Made by a program: the position numbers and the translations under genes. The notes beneath the pieces were generated by a model, which was not told where the DNA came from, did no database searches, and saw only the letters and a program-made list of their open reading frames with translations. Below are positions 27,048-35,851 of a stretch of 64,000 nt of DNA, in pieces (position 1 is the first letter of the stretch; every line of letters starts with the position of its first letter). The DNA comes from Oscillospiraceae bacterium (GTDB taxonomy: Bacteria; Bacillota; Clostridia; Oscillospirales; Acutalibacteraceae): the NCBI GenBank assembly GCA_015066395.1, contig SVOL01000004.1, positions 1 through 64,000 on the forward strand, in the 5' to 3' direction.

Positions 27048-28019
27048 ATGGGAAATATGAGTGCAATCGGTGTTCTTACCAGCGGCGGTGACGCTCCGGG
27101 TATGAACGCGGCTGTCCGTGCCGTTGTCAGAACTGCTATTGCAATGGGCATTAAGTGTTTTGGTATCAGACGTGGTTACAACGGACTTATCGAGGGTGAT
27201 ATTTTTGAACTCACTCTCCGTGATGTGAGCGATACTATCCATCGCGGCGGTACTATTCTTTATACCGCCAGAAGCCCTAAGTTCAAGACTGAAGAGGGCA
27301 TGGAGATGGCTATCAACAACTGCAAGAAATTCGGTATTCAGGGTATTGTCGTTATCGGCGGTGACGGCTCCTATAGAGGTGCAAGAGACCTGTCTTTGAG
27401 AGGCATTCCCTGTGTCGGTATTCCCGGTACTATTGATAATGATATCGCATCTACCGATTATACCATCGGTTTTGATACTGCTATGAACACCGCCATGGAA
27501 ATGGTTGACCGCTTGCGTGATACTACCCAGTCTCACGAGCGTTGCAGTGTTGTTGAGGTTATGGGCAGACACGCCGGTTGGATCGCTCTGCAGGCAGGTA
27601 TTGCCGTAGGTGCTACTGCTATCCTCGTTCCCGAGATCGAGTATGATTTGAGGAATGAAATTGTTCCGAAGATCCTTAATACTCAGAAGTCGGGCAAAAA
27701 GCATTTTATCGTTATTGTTGCCGAGGGTGTCGGTGATGTTGATAAAATTGCCGCTAAACTTGAGGCTTTGACGGGCATCGAAGCGAGAGCGACGGTTTTG
27801 GGTCATGTTCAGCGTGGCGGCAGACCGACCGTTCGTGACCGCCAGATGGCAAGCTGTATGGGATACTATGCTGTTGAACTTCTGAGCCGCGGTGTCGGCA
27901 ACCGTGTTGTCTGCTACCGTTCGGGTATGCTTATCGACACCGATATTTACGAGGCACTCAATATGACCAAGCCTTTCGACGTCGATATGTACAATATGGC
28001 AAATGTAATTTCGATCTAA
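27048..28019 (+). CDS. pfkA: 6-phosphofructokinase
   Basis: The product has 323 residues, typical of ATP-dependent bacterial PfkA. It phosphorylates fructose 6-phosphate. N-terminal GVLTSGGDAPGMNAAVRA binds ATP. GGDGSYRGA has Gly followed by Asp, as in ATP-using rather than PPi-using enzymes. PGTIDNDI carries the catalytic Asp, and VMGRHAGWIA and HVQRGG bind substrate. ATG 27048 is taken because GGAAAGG lies about 10 nt before it; ATG 27057 is possible. Confidence 0.95.
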   Translation: MGNMSAIGVLTSGGDAPGMNAAVRAVVRTAIAMGIKCFGIRRGYNGLIEGDIFELTLRDVSDTIHRGGTILYTARSPKFKTEEGMEMAINNCKKFGIQGIVVIGGDGSYRGARDLSLRGIPCVGIPGTIDNDIASTDYTIGFDTAMNTAMEMVDRLRDTTQSHERCSVVEVMGRHAGWIALQAGIAVGATAILVPEIEYDLRNEIVPKILNTQKSGKKHFIVIVAEGVGDVDKIAAKLEALTGIEARATVLGHVQRGGRPTVRDRQMASCMGYYAVELLSRGVGNRVVCYRSGMLIDTDIYEALNMTKPFDVDMYNMANVISI

Positions 28020-28027
28020 AAACTTTA

Positions 28028-28052
28028 AGCGGTACTTCGGTACCGCTTTTTT
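28028..28052 (+). terminator. Terminator of pfkA
   Basis: AGCGGTAC and GTACCGCT around a TTCG-type loop, followed by a run of T. Confidence 0.9.
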
Positions 28053-28087
28053 AATTGTAAATTTTTATAATTTGTCGATTAAAGTTC

Positions 28088-28116
28088 TTGCAGGGAAGAG
28101 AGATATGCTATATAAT
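28088..28116 (+). promoter_or_regulatory. Promoter of the mre operon
   Basis: TTGCAG (28088-28093), 17 bp, TATAAT (28111-28116), with a leader of about 65 nt that is very AT-rich. Confidence 0.7.
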
Positions 28117-28183
28117 AGATAATGGTTTAATATAGGTTTATTATATTTATATATTATGGTTTACTGAAATTGAGGAGGCCGTT

Positions 28184-29203
28184 ATGTTTACAAGAGATAT
28201 TTTTATTGACCTCGGAACCGATAATACTATGGTCGGCATAAGGGGTAAGGGCATCGTTATGCGTGAGCCTTCGGTCGTGGCGTATGATGTTCGCAACGAT
28301 GCTGTCCGTGCTGTTGGTTCGGCCGCTAAGGAGATGATAGGCAGGACTCCCGGTTCGATCGTTGCTGTAAAACCTATTAAGGGCGGCGTTATCGCTGACT
28401 TTGACGTTACCGAGGCTATGCTTCGAAATTTTATAAAGTCTGCATTAAAGGGTTCGCTCTTTTCCCGTGCCAGAGTTATGATCTCTATCCCGTCGGGTGT
28501 TACCGAGGTTGAGAGCCGTGCGGTTTTTGATGCGGCAAGCCATGCAGGTGCATTCGCTGTTGACCTTATTGAGGTGCCTTTGGCTGCGGCTATAGGCGCA
28601 GGAATTGACGTTGCTGATTCGGCCGGTACAATGGTCGTTGATATCGGCGGCGGCACCACCGAGGTCGCCGTTGTGGCGTTGGGTGATACCGTTACTTCGT
28701 CGTCCACCAAAACCGCGGGCGACAGCTTTGACGATGCTATCATCAATTTTATTCGTAAAAAGCACAATCTGCTTATCGGTGAGCGTACTGCCGAGCATAT
28801 TAAGATCGAGATCGGTTCGGCTATGGAATATGAGGAAGAAGGTTCACTTGAGGTCAAAGGCCGCAACTTGGTTGACGGTTTGCCCAAGAACATTGAGGTC
28901 ACGGCCGCCGATGTGAGAGAAGCGTTATCCGATCCGCTTTATCAGATCATTGATACCATTCGTTCGACTTTTGAAAAGACACCGCCGGAACTGGCTGCTG
29001 ATATTATCGACCGCGGCATTGTGCTTACCGGTGGCGGTGCTCAGCTTCGCAATATTGACAGACTTATTGCAACCGAGACCGGTATGAGGGTCCGTGTTGC
29101 TTCCAATCCTATGGACTGTGTAGCTTTAGGCATCGGTAAGAGAATTGAAACCAATCTTACCTTTGATACATACGTATTCAAAAGAGGTAAAAAATACAGA
29201 TAA
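28184..29203 (+). CDS. mreB: Rod-shape determining protein MreB
   Basis: The product has 339 residues, an actin-like ATPase that forms filaments under the membrane and guides lateral wall synthesis. Actin-fold motifs: phosphate 1 IDLGTDNTMVGI, phosphate 2 MVVDIGGGTTEVAVVAL, adenosine motif LTGGGAQLRNID. It starts with GAGGAGG upstream and is followed by mreC and mreD. Confidence 0.95.
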   Translation: MFTRDIFIDLGTDNTMVGIRGKGIVMREPSVVAYDVRNDAVRAVGSAAKEMIGRTPGSIVAVKPIKGGVIADFDVTEAMLRNFIKSALKGSLFSRARVMISIPSGVTEVESRAVFDAASHAGAFAVDLIEVPLAAAIGAGIDVADSAGTMVVDIGGGTTEVAVVALGDTVTSSSTKTAGDSFDDAIINFIRKKHNLLIGERTAEHIKIEIGSAMEYEEEGSLEVKGRNLVDGLPKNIEVTAADVREALSDPLYQIIDTIRSTFEKTPPELAADIIDRGIVLTGGGAQLRNIDRLIATETGMRVRVASNPMDCVALGIGKRIETNLTFDTYVFKRGKKYR

Positions 29204-29223
29204 CTGAAAGGCGGGTGAAACCG

Positions 29224-30087
29224 TTGCGTTTCTTTTTAAGAAGCAGAAAATTTAAAATAATGTTGGCTTCGGTTGCCGCTCTTTTGGTAGTTGTTATCGT
29301 GGTGTCGCTTATATCGAATGTTTCCTCGCCGATAAGCAGTTTTTTAAGCACTGTTACGACCCCGGTTCAAAAGGCCATCACCTCAATATCGCAGAGTATT
29401 ACCGACTTTAAGAAAACCATAGGCGATAACGAGTCTTTGCAGGCCGAGATCGACCGTTTGGAGGTCGAGAATGCTCAGCTTATAGACAAGCTGACCGAGC
29501 TTGAAAAGGTGCAGTTGGACAATGAGTTCTACAAGGATTATCTGGGACTTAAAGATGATAATAAGGATATGCTGTTCAGATCGGGCACGGTGGTTGCGCG
29601 GGACGCGTCTGACCCATATAAGGGTTTCACCATTGACGTCGGTCTTATCGACGGTGTGGCACTTTATGATCCGATCGTCACCAAAGACGGGCTGGTGGGT
29701 TATATCACCGAAATTGCACCGACCTATTCAAAGGTGACAACCGTGCTTAGCCCCAACTTAAAGGCCGGCGGTACCGATAGCCGAACGGGCGACAGCGGTG
29801 TTGTTTCAGGACGTGGGGATCTGTCGGCTAAAAATCAATGCTACCTCTATAATCTTCAAAGAAACTGTGCCGTTTCGGTCGATGACTACGTTGTTACGGC
29901 CGGTGGCGGTGTTTTCCCGAAAGGTTTGATCGTTGGCAAGGTGTTGAGTCTTAAACAACAATTGAAGGACGCTTCGCTCTATGCCATAGTACAGACCGAG
30001 GTCGATTTTGACGACTTAAGAGAGGTTATGGTTATAACCTATTTCTCGGGTCAGGGTATGGCCGAGATCAACGGTGATGAAAAATGA
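29224..30087 (+). CDS. mreC: Rod-shape determining protein MreC
   Basis: The product has 287 residues if TTG 29224 is the start. GTG 29215 in the same frame lies inside the AAAGGCGGGTG ribosome site, so it is less likely. One N-terminal membrane helix (about residues 12-30) precedes a coiled coil (about 60-95, ESLQAEIDRLEVENAQL) and the beta-domain pair typical of MreC. It is an extracytoplasmic scaffold that binds PBP2. It overlaps mreD by 4 nt. Confidence 0.92.
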   Translation: MRFFLRSRKFKIMLASVAALLVVVIVVSLISNVSSPISSFLSTVTTPVQKAITSISQSITDFKKTIGDNESLQAEIDRLEVENAQLIDKLTELEKVQLDNEFYKDYLGLKDDNKDMLFRSGTVVARDASDPYKGFTIDVGLIDGVALYDPIVTKDGLVGYITEIAPTYSKVTTVLSPNLKAGGTDSRTGDSGVVSGRGDLSAKNQCYLYNLQRNCAVSVDDYVVTAGGGVFPKGLIVGKVLSLKQQLKDASLYAIVQTEVDFDDLREVMVITYFSGQGMAEINGDEK

Positions 30088-30620
30088 CAGCAGTAAAATT
30101 CAAACGATTCTTATATCTTGCGGTATTTTGCGCTCTTACATTCGCATTTTGGCTTTTGCAGTCGACAGGGTTGCTGACCTTTAAGATCGTCAATGCCGTT
30201 CCGCAGTTTATGCTCATTTTCACACTATTGGCAGGCTTTTATTTTAAAGCGTATCACGGAGCGTTGTTCGGCTTTGTATTCGGTGCATTGACCGATGTCT
30301 ACTCGTCTACCTTAGTGTTTAATACCATTGCTTTGAGCGTTTTGGGATTTACCGCAGGAATGCTTGTTACCCATCTTTTTAATCGCAACTTGGCGGCTGT
30401 TATAGTTATCAATTCGGGCGGTGCGGCGGTCTACTTTTTGGCGAAATGGCTGATGTTTTACGCGTTTTCCGATCCCGCCGGCGGCTATGTGTTGATGAAT
30501 TATATGTTGACATCGGCTGTCTTGACGTCACTTTTCGGCTTTGCAGTATATTTCGCACTAAACCCGTTTTACAAGAAGATGCCCGTACCCGACCGCTCGG
30601 AGCAGTACGACAACTATTAA
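30084..30620 (+). CDS. mreD: Rod-shape determining protein MreD
   Basis: The product has 178 hydrophobic residues with about five to six membrane segments. ATG overlaps the mreC stop (ATGA), indicating coupled translation. MreD is the membrane partner of MreC. Sequence identity to the family is low, as usual, so the call rests on topology, size and position between mreC and a class B PBP. Confidence 0.9.
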   Translation: MTAVKFKRFLYLAVFCALTFAFWLLQSTGLLTFKIVNAVPQFMLIFTLLAGFYFKAYHGALFGFVFGALTDVYSSTLVFNTIALSVLGFTAGMLVTHLFNRNLAAVIVINSGGAAVYFLAKWLMFYAFSDPAGGYVLMNYMLTSAVLTSLFGFAVYFALNPFYKKMPVPDRSEQYDNY

Positions 30621-30652
30621 GACTTGAATTTATGAAAGGCAGGTGACCACCG

Positions 30653-32650
30653 ATGCGTGCCAAGCGCAAACAAAATCCCCGAATAGTTTTTCTTATCTCT
30701 TTGATGCTGGCAATTTTTATGGTTTTCAGCTTCCGCACCTTCGATTTTTCCGTGGTCACTGCTGATGAGTTTTCAACTAAAAACGCCGATCTCACAGCGA
30801 TAAAAACCTCTATTGAGGCCACGCGCGGAATCATTGTTGACCGATACGGCCGTCCGATCGCTTATAACCGCGAGGGTTATAACGTCGTTTTCAACAGCGC
30901 ATATATGAAGAAGGCTGATTATAACAGCAATATTTTGTCGCTGGCATCGCTGCTCGAAAAATACGGTTTTGAGTGGAACGATTCACTGCCTATGACTAAG
31001 GACGGAACGGTTGCTTTTGAGGGCAGTGATTCGGCCGTTTCTCAGCTTAAATCAAAGCTGGGTATGAACACCTATGCCACGGCACTTAATTGCTATAACG
31101 AGATGGTGTCCCGTTATTCGCTTGAGTCTTTGAATGAAAAGGACAGGCGTACTGTTATGGGTGTGCGTTACACTATGGAGCGAAACGATTTCTCGGTCTC
31201 CAACCCCTACACCTTTGCAGAGGATATATCATCCGAGCTTATGATTGTCATTGCCGAGTCGTATCAAAGGCTGCCGGGTGTTGAGATAAGTGTTGTTTCT
31301 TACCGCGAGTACGCCGATCCGACTCTGGCGGTTCATATGGTGGGTACTATAGGCAAAATTACCGCTGAAGAATGGACAAGCCTTAAAGATCAAGGGTATT
31401 CCTATAACGATTATGTCGGTAAAAGCGGTGCGGAAAGTGCTTTTGAAGGCTATCTCAAGGGTACCGACGGTGAGTTAACTTACTATTTCGATAAGTCGGG
31501 CAAGGTTGCTTTTACCGAGGTCACAAAGCCTTCGGTACAGGGCGATACCGTTTTTCTGACGATAGACTCAAGGCTTCAGAAGGTGGCTCAGGACGCGTTG
31601 GCCGAGAACATAGATTATCTTAATGACCGCGGCGGTGTTATTACCGGCGGTGCTGTGAATGTTGTTAATGTCAAAACAGGTGAGGTGTTGGCCAGCGCCA
31701 ATTATCCGAGCTATGATGTCAATGATTATTACAGCGATTATCCGTCGGTTTTGAACGGCAAGAATAATCCGCTTTATAACAGGGCTTTAAGCGGTCTTTA
31801 TCCACCCGGTTCGTCTATAAAGCCGATGATTGCAATCGCGGCCTTGCAGGAGGGTATAATAGAGCGTTACGATTCTATCTACTGCAAGCAAAAGTATACC
31901 TATTATAAAGATTATCAGCCGAGCTGTATGCATTATCATAAAGGTCTTAATGTCGTTTCGGCTATCGGTTATTCGTGTAACTATTTCTTCTTTGACGTTG
32001 GTAGGCGTTTGGGAATTACCAACATCAACACCTATGCTCAGAAGTTCGGTCTCGGTGTCAAAACGGGGATCGAGTTGCCCGAAAAGATAGGTACTATTGC
32101 CGGTCCTGCGTACTCCGCTTCGGTCGGCAAATCGTGGTATGACGGCTCTACTCTGGCGGCTGCTATCGGTCAGTCGGATAACTCCTTTACTCCGTTGCAG
32201 TTGGCGTCCTATACCTCTACTGTTGCCAACGGCGGAACGAGATACCGTTCTACTATACTGAACAGCGTCAAAAAAGCATCGGGTACAGAATATACTTACC
32301 GTATGACACCCGAAGTGCTCGACACCGTAGGTGTCAGTGAATCGGTCATAAATATTGCCAAGGAAGGTATGAGGTCAGTAACGTCCGAAGGTACTGCGAG
32401 TGCGTATTTTGCCGATTATCCCATTGCGGTCGGCGGTAAGACCGGTACTGCGCAGACCAAAGGTGCCGATAACAGCGTGCTTATTCTTTTCGCACCTTAT
32501 GATGATCCTCAAATCGCTATTTCGGTAGTTGTAGAGCACGGTCAGCACAGTACGTCTACCGGTCCTGTTGCTAAGGCTATTTTGGATGAATATTTCTTTG
32601 GCTCAAGCGATATTTATGAGGAAAACACCCCTAATCAACTTATAAAATAA
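30653..32650 (+). CDS. mrdA: Penicillin-binding protein 2 (elongation transpeptidase)
   Basis: The product has 665 residues. One N-terminal membrane helix (about residues 12-30) is followed by the pedestal domain with IEATRGIIVDRYGRPIAYN. The transpeptidase has the nucleophile in SSIK (Ser387, Lys390), SCN and KTGTAQ. It crosslinks peptidoglycan during elongation, together with MreBCD. rodA, the usual glycosyltransferase partner, is not in the window. Confidence 0.93.
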   Translation: MRAKRKQNPRIVFLISLMLAIFMVFSFRTFDFSVVTADEFSTKNADLTAIKTSIEATRGIIVDRYGRPIAYNREGYNVVFNSAYMKKADYNSNILSLASLLEKYGFEWNDSLPMTKDGTVAFEGSDSAVSQLKSKLGMNTYATALNCYNEMVSRYSLESLNEKDRRTVMGVRYTMERNDFSVSNPYTFAEDISSELMIVIAESYQRLPGVEISVVSYREYADPTLAVHMVGTIGKITAEEWTSLKDQGYSYNDYVGKSGAESAFEGYLKGTDGELTYYFDKSGKVAFTEVTKPSVQGDTVFLTIDSRLQKVAQDALAENIDYLNDRGGVITGGAVNVVNVKTGEVLASANYPSYDVNDYYSDYPSVLNGKNNPLYNRALSGLYPPGSSIKPMIAIAALQEGIIERYDSIYCKQKYTYYKDYQPSCMHYHKGLNVVSAIGYSCNYFFFDVGRRLGITNINTYAQKFGLGVKTGIELPEKIGTIAGPAYSASVGKSWYDGSTLAAAIGQSDNSFTPLQLASYTSTVANGGTRYRSTILNSVKKASGTEYTYRMTPEVLDTVGVSESVINIAKEGMRSVTSEGTASAYFADYPIAVGGKTGTAQTKGADNSVLILFAPYDDPQIAISVVVEHGQHSTSTGPVAKAILDEYFFGSSDIYEENTPNQLIK

Positions 32651-32681
32651 GCAATTTATTGGTTTAATGCATTAAAATTTC

Positions 32682-32710
32682 TTTACAATTGTTTAAAGAT
32701 GTGTTAAAAT
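32682..32710 (+). promoter_or_regulatory. Promoter of the minD-like gene
   Basis: TTTACA (32682-32687), 17 bp, TAAAAT (32705-32710) with extended TGT. Confidence 0.75.
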
Positions 32711-32744
32711 GGCAGTATAAATTTTAAAATCGGGAGGGCTTTTT

Positions 32745-33473
32745 GTGGGACAGACAATAGTTTTAGTATCCTCAAAGGGCGGAAGCGGTAAATCGACCGT
32801 TGCCGTCGGGCTCTCTGCGGCTTTGTCCGTTTCGGGCAAAAGGATATTACTGATCGATATTGATGAGGGTGCAAGATGCCTGGACACGATGCTGTCCATC
32901 AATGCCGATACCGTTTTCGATATTGCCGATGTGCTTTTAGGTAATGTTGATTACAAGGATGCGTCTTTGAGCGTTAGTGCGCTTCCCAATGTCGCGGTCA
33001 TTCCGTCACCCTATGAGAACAAACCGCTGGATTTCAAAAAACTGGCAGAGTTTACACAAAGTGTTTCGGACGAGTTCGACTATATTATTCTTGATACTAA
33101 GGGTCAGCTTCCTGCCGATAGGTTGTCACAGCTCAAAAGTGCGGCTAAGTTTGTTGCCGTGGTCACCGACAATTCCGTGGCATTGAAAAACACCGGTGTC
33201 TTGTGCCGGGGATTGGCCGAAAAGGGGATAGAGTGCCGACTCATTATCAATCGCTACAAGCCTCGCGGTCAGAATAAGAAGATCAATAACATCGATGAAA
33301 TGATAAACACCTGTCAGGCTTCGCTTTTGGGAATAGTGCCTGAGGATAAAATAATGAGTGTATACGCCGGCAGACCGATAGTTTTCGGTTCGGCGGCTAA
33401 AGCTATACATAGGATAGCGGCCAGACTTGAGGGTCAAGCGGTTCCGCTTCCTAAAATTAAAGATATCAAATAA
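32745..33473 (+). CDS. MinD/ParA-like ATPase
   Basis: The product has 242 residues with a GTG start after GGGAGGG. The deviant Walker A KGGSGKST near residue 11 and LLIDIDEG mark the MinD/ParA family. In related clostridia a minD follows mreBCD-PBP2, and this position supports a MinD-like role in division-site placement. However, minC and minE are absent and the C-terminus (VPLPKIKDIK) does not look like the amphipathic membrane-targeting helix of MinD, so it may do something else. Confidence 0.8.
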   Translation: MGQTIVLVSSKGGSGKSTVAVGLSAALSVSGKRILLIDIDEGARCLDTMLSINADTVFDIADVLLGNVDYKDASLSVSALPNVAVIPSPYENKPLDFKKLAEFTQSVSDEFDYIILDTKGQLPADRLSQLKSAAKFVAVVTDNSVALKNTGVLCRGLAEKGIECRLIINRYKPRGQNKKINNIDEMINTCQASLLGIVPEDKIMSVYAGRPIVFGSAAKAIHRIAARLEGQAVPLPKIKDIK

Positions 33474-33493
33474 TTTAAGGAGATGGTAGTCAA

Positions 33494-33898
33494 ATGAATG
33501 TAGCGTTAATTGCACACGATGCGAAAAAAGAACTCATGGTCCAGTTTTGTATTGCGTATTGCGGTATTTTAAGCCGACATACTATACTTGCTACCGGAAC
33601 CACGGGCAAACTGGTTGCCGAAGCAACGGGACTTGAGATAGTTAAATTCTTAAGCGGTGAGCAGGGTGGAGATCAGCAGATCGCTTCGCGTATCGGCTGT
33701 GACGAGATCGACCTTGTGCTTTTCTTCCGCGATCCGTTGAATCCTAAGTCAAATGAGCCGGACGAAAACGGAATTATGCGTCTGTGCGATGTTCATAATA
33801 TTCCTATCGCTACCAATATTGCGACTGCTGAAATGTTGATTCACGGTCTTGAACGCGGTGATCTTGATTGGCGTCAGATCGTCAGAAATTCCAAATAA
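33494..33898 (+). CDS. mgsA: Methylglyoxal synthase
   Basis: The product has 134 residues, the normal size. It converts dihydroxyacetone phosphate to methylglyoxal as a glycolytic overflow. IAHDAKKELM at the N-terminus, ATGTTGKLV (phosphate binding) and GGDQQIASRI with the catalytic Asp are all present. The MGS fold is also used in PurH and CarB, but this is the stand-alone enzyme. Confidence 0.95.
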   Translation: MNVALIAHDAKKELMVQFCIAYCGILSRHTILATGTTGKLVAEATGLEIVKFLSGEQGGDQQIASRIGCDEIDLVLFFRDPLNPKSNEPDENGIMRLCDVHNIPIATNIATAEMLIHGLERGDLDWRQIVRNSK

Positions 33899-33903
33899 AT
33901 CAA

Positions 33904-33930
33904 AAATCCTCGCTAAATGGCGAGGATTTT
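33904..33930 (+). terminator. Hairpin between mgsA and hisS
   Basis: AAATCCTCGC pairs with GCGAGGATTT around a 6-nt loop, followed by only a short T run. It may be a weak terminator or attenuator ahead of hisS, which starts 29 nt later. Confidence 0.6.
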
Positions 33931-33958
33931 ATTGAAACCTTTAAGAGGAGAACTTCAA

Positions 33959-35260
33959 ATGGCAAAATATAATACCGCCATCAGGGGAACGGCTGACGTT
34001 CTGCCTGATGAGAGTTATAAATGGCAGTATGTTGAGGGCAAAATGCTCGAGACTGCTAAGCTTTTCGGCTTTAATGAAATAAGAGTGCCGGTTTTTGAAC
34101 ACACCGAGGTGTTTACCAAAAACGTTGGCGAAACCACCGACGTGGTCCAGAAAGAGATGTACACCTTTACCGATAAGGGTGACCGTTCGATAACATTGAG
34201 ACCGGAGTTTACAGCCGGTGTTGTCCGCTCGGTCATTGAGCACGGGCTTGTCAACGGTGCTTTGCCCGTAAAGGCCTGCTATGTCGGCGGTTGCTATCGC
34301 TATGAAAAACCGCAGGCGGGAAGAATGAGAGAATTCCACCAGTTTGGTGCTGAGATGTTCGGTGCGGTCGATCCTGCGGCTGATGCTGAGATGATCCTGC
34401 TGGCCTACACCGTGCTTTCGAATTTAGGAATCAATAATCTTTCGCTGGAGATCAACTCTATCGGTTGCCCTGAGTGTCGCAAAAGGTATCACGATGCTTT
34501 AAAGTCTTTTTTTGAGGCAAGAAGCGAAGAACTGTGCGACACCTGCAAGGATCGTTTGGAGAGAAATCCGATGCGAATCTTAGACTGCAAATCGCCCGTT
34601 TGTAAAGAGATCGCAGCCGATGCACCCGTTATGCTCGATTATCTCTGTGATGAGTGCCGAGAGCACTTTGAGGGCGTTAAAAAGCACTTGAGTGCGGTCG
34701 GTCTTAATTACAAAGTCAATCCGCAGATCGTTCGCGGTCTCGATTACTATACCAAGACGGTTTTCGAACTTATCTCGGGAGACATCGGTGCTCAGTCGAC
34801 TGTTTGCGGCGGTGGACGTTATGACGGACTTGTCGGTCAGATGGGTGGTCCCAGCCTGCCGTCTTTGGGCTTTGCAATGGGGCTTGAAAGACTTTTGATG
34901 GTTATGGAAAACACCGGCGTCGAATTCCCGTGTGTTCAGAAACCCGATATTTACGTCGGCACGATGGGCGAGGCCGCCAAGGTCGAGGCTACTAAGATAT
35001 GTATGGCGTTGCGCAACGAAGGCTTCAGCGCGTTGACCGATGTTGCAGGACGTTCTGTAAAGGCTCAGATGAAATATGCCGATAAGATCGGTGCGGCTTA
35101 CAGTACCGTTATCGGTGACGATGAGTTGAAAAACGGCAAATGTGTTTTAAAGGATATGCAGACAGGTGAGCAGAGGGAAGTGACTATTCCCGACGGTATA
35201 GTTTCGGCTATTTATGACAGCCGTACCAACGCCTGCATCGATGCTATTTTAGAAGCTTGA
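33959..35260 (+). CDS. hisS: Histidyl-tRNA synthetase
   Basis: The product has 433 residues from ATG 33959, with AAGAGGAG 10 nt upstream; an earlier frame start at 33917 lies in the hairpin. It charges tRNA-His. Class II motif 1 region (YKWQYVEGKMLETAKLFGF), motif 2 (CYRYEKPQAGRMREFHQFGAE), the His-specific RGLDYYTKTVFEL and motif 3 (LGFAMGLERLL) are clear. A C-terminal anticodon domain follows. No T-box leader is present. Confidence 0.96.
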   Translation: MAKYNTAIRGTADVLPDESYKWQYVEGKMLETAKLFGFNEIRVPVFEHTEVFTKNVGETTDVVQKEMYTFTDKGDRSITLRPEFTAGVVRSVIEHGLVNGALPVKACYVGGCYRYEKPQAGRMREFHQFGAEMFGAVDPAADAEMILLAYTVLSNLGINNLSLEINSIGCPECRKRYHDALKSFFEARSEELCDTCKDRLERNPMRILDCKSPVCKEIAADAPVMLDYLCDECREHFEGVKKHLSAVGLNYKVNPQIVRGLDYYTKTVFELISGDIGAQSTVCGGGRYDGLVGQMGGPSLPSLGFAMGLERLLMVMENTGVEFPCVQKPDIYVGTMGEAAKVEATKICMALRNEGFSALTDVAGRSVKAQMKYADKIGAAYSTVIGDDELKNGKCVLKDMQTGEQREVTIPDGIVSAIYDSRTNACIDAILEA

Positions 35261-35271
35261 TCAAGTACAAA

Positions 35272-35304
35272 AATGACCCTTGGGTTTTCACCCAAGGGTC
35301 ATTG
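35272..35304 (+). terminator. Bidirectional terminator between hisS and the AbrB-like gene
   Basis: A 13-bp stem (AATGACCCTTGGG with CCCAAGGGTCATT) and 6-nt loop lies between convergent genes. T or A runs on both sides suit both directions. Confidence 0.85.
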
Positions 35305-35328
35305 ATTTTATATTGATTTTATTCAATT

Positions 35329-35580
35329 TTATTTGAACAGTCCCATAATTTTTTCGGCACAGGATTTGCAAATGATTCGCTCCGAATATTCAACAATATC
35401 GCTTGCATTGCCGCAGAAGGTGCAGGCAGGTTCATACTTCTTAAGAATGATAGCATCGTCCTCAACAAAAACTTCAAAAGCGCCGCCGTTTTCCTTAACT
35501 CCCAAGCGCTCACGAAGTTCGGAAGGGAAAACAAATCTGCCGTATGAGTCGATATTCCTAACAATGCCTGTTGCTTTCAT
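35329..35580 (-). CDS. AbrB/SpoVT-family transcription regulator with zinc-ribbon tail
   Basis: The product has 83 residues. The N-terminal half (MKATGIVRNIDSYGRFVFPS, ELRERLGV) is the swapped-hairpin AbrB DNA-binding domain, which binds as a dimer of dimers. The C-terminal half has Cys-x2-Cys and a second Cys-x2-Cys (CTFCGN, CKSCAE), likely a zinc site. AbrB and SpoVT proteins govern the move to stationary phase and sporulation. The gene has its own promoter with CGACAAA repeats upstream. Confidence 0.9.
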   Translation of the reverse strand: MKATGIVRNIDSYGRFVFPSELRERLGVKENGGAFEVFVEDDAIILKKYEPACTFCGNASDIVEYSERIICKSCAEKIMGLFK

Positions 35581-35611
35581 ATAATTAATCCTCCAACACT
35601 TATTCTTCTAT

Positions 35612-35640
35612 ATTATACATTTTTATTTCATATTAGTCAA
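35612..35640 (-). promoter_or_regulatory. Promoter of the AbrB-like gene
   Basis: On the minus strand TTGACT (35635-35640), 17 bp, TATAAT (35612-35617). Just upstream, CGACAAA (plus-strand reading) occurs at 35658-35664 and 35668-35674, ten bp apart, and CGACAAT at 35718-35724; these may be operator half-sites. Confidence 0.85.
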
Positions 35641-35740
35641 CAAAAAATCGCTGAAAACGACAAAATTCGACAAAGGAAGTCAAAAAAATAAAAAATGCGA
35701 TCCAATTTAACCGATATCGACAATTATCGCATTGCTATAA

Positions 35741-35786
35741 TAAAGAAAAAGAGGGAGAGAAATGAGAGAGGCAGAGTCTCTCCCTC
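35741..35786 (-). terminator. Terminator of the lipoprotein gene
   Basis: A perfect 10-bp stem (35751-35760 with 35777-35786, GAGGGAGAGA/TCTCTCCCTC). On the minus strand it is followed by TTTTTCTTTA, so it ends the transcript of the upstream lipoprotein gene. Confidence 0.8.
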
Positions 35787-35789
35787 AAA

Positions 35790-35851
35790 GTATCCTCTGA
35801 GCAAAAAGCTCAAGAGGGGATACGCGTTGTGATCGTGCTTTAGACTCAACG
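35790..35851 (-). other. Two further hairpins in the lipoprotein 3' region
   Basis: One bulged hairpin at 35790-35823 (GTATCC with GGATAC, GAGC with GCTC, loop AAAAA) and one at 35825-35851 (CGTTG with CAACG) overlapping the stop codon. With the terminator they form three stems in a row in the 3' UTR. Confidence 0.5.

Noticed and set aside
33899-33958. T-box leader of hisS
   Set aside because: Only 60 nt separate mgsA and hisS; there is no T-box core sequence, just a small hairpin.
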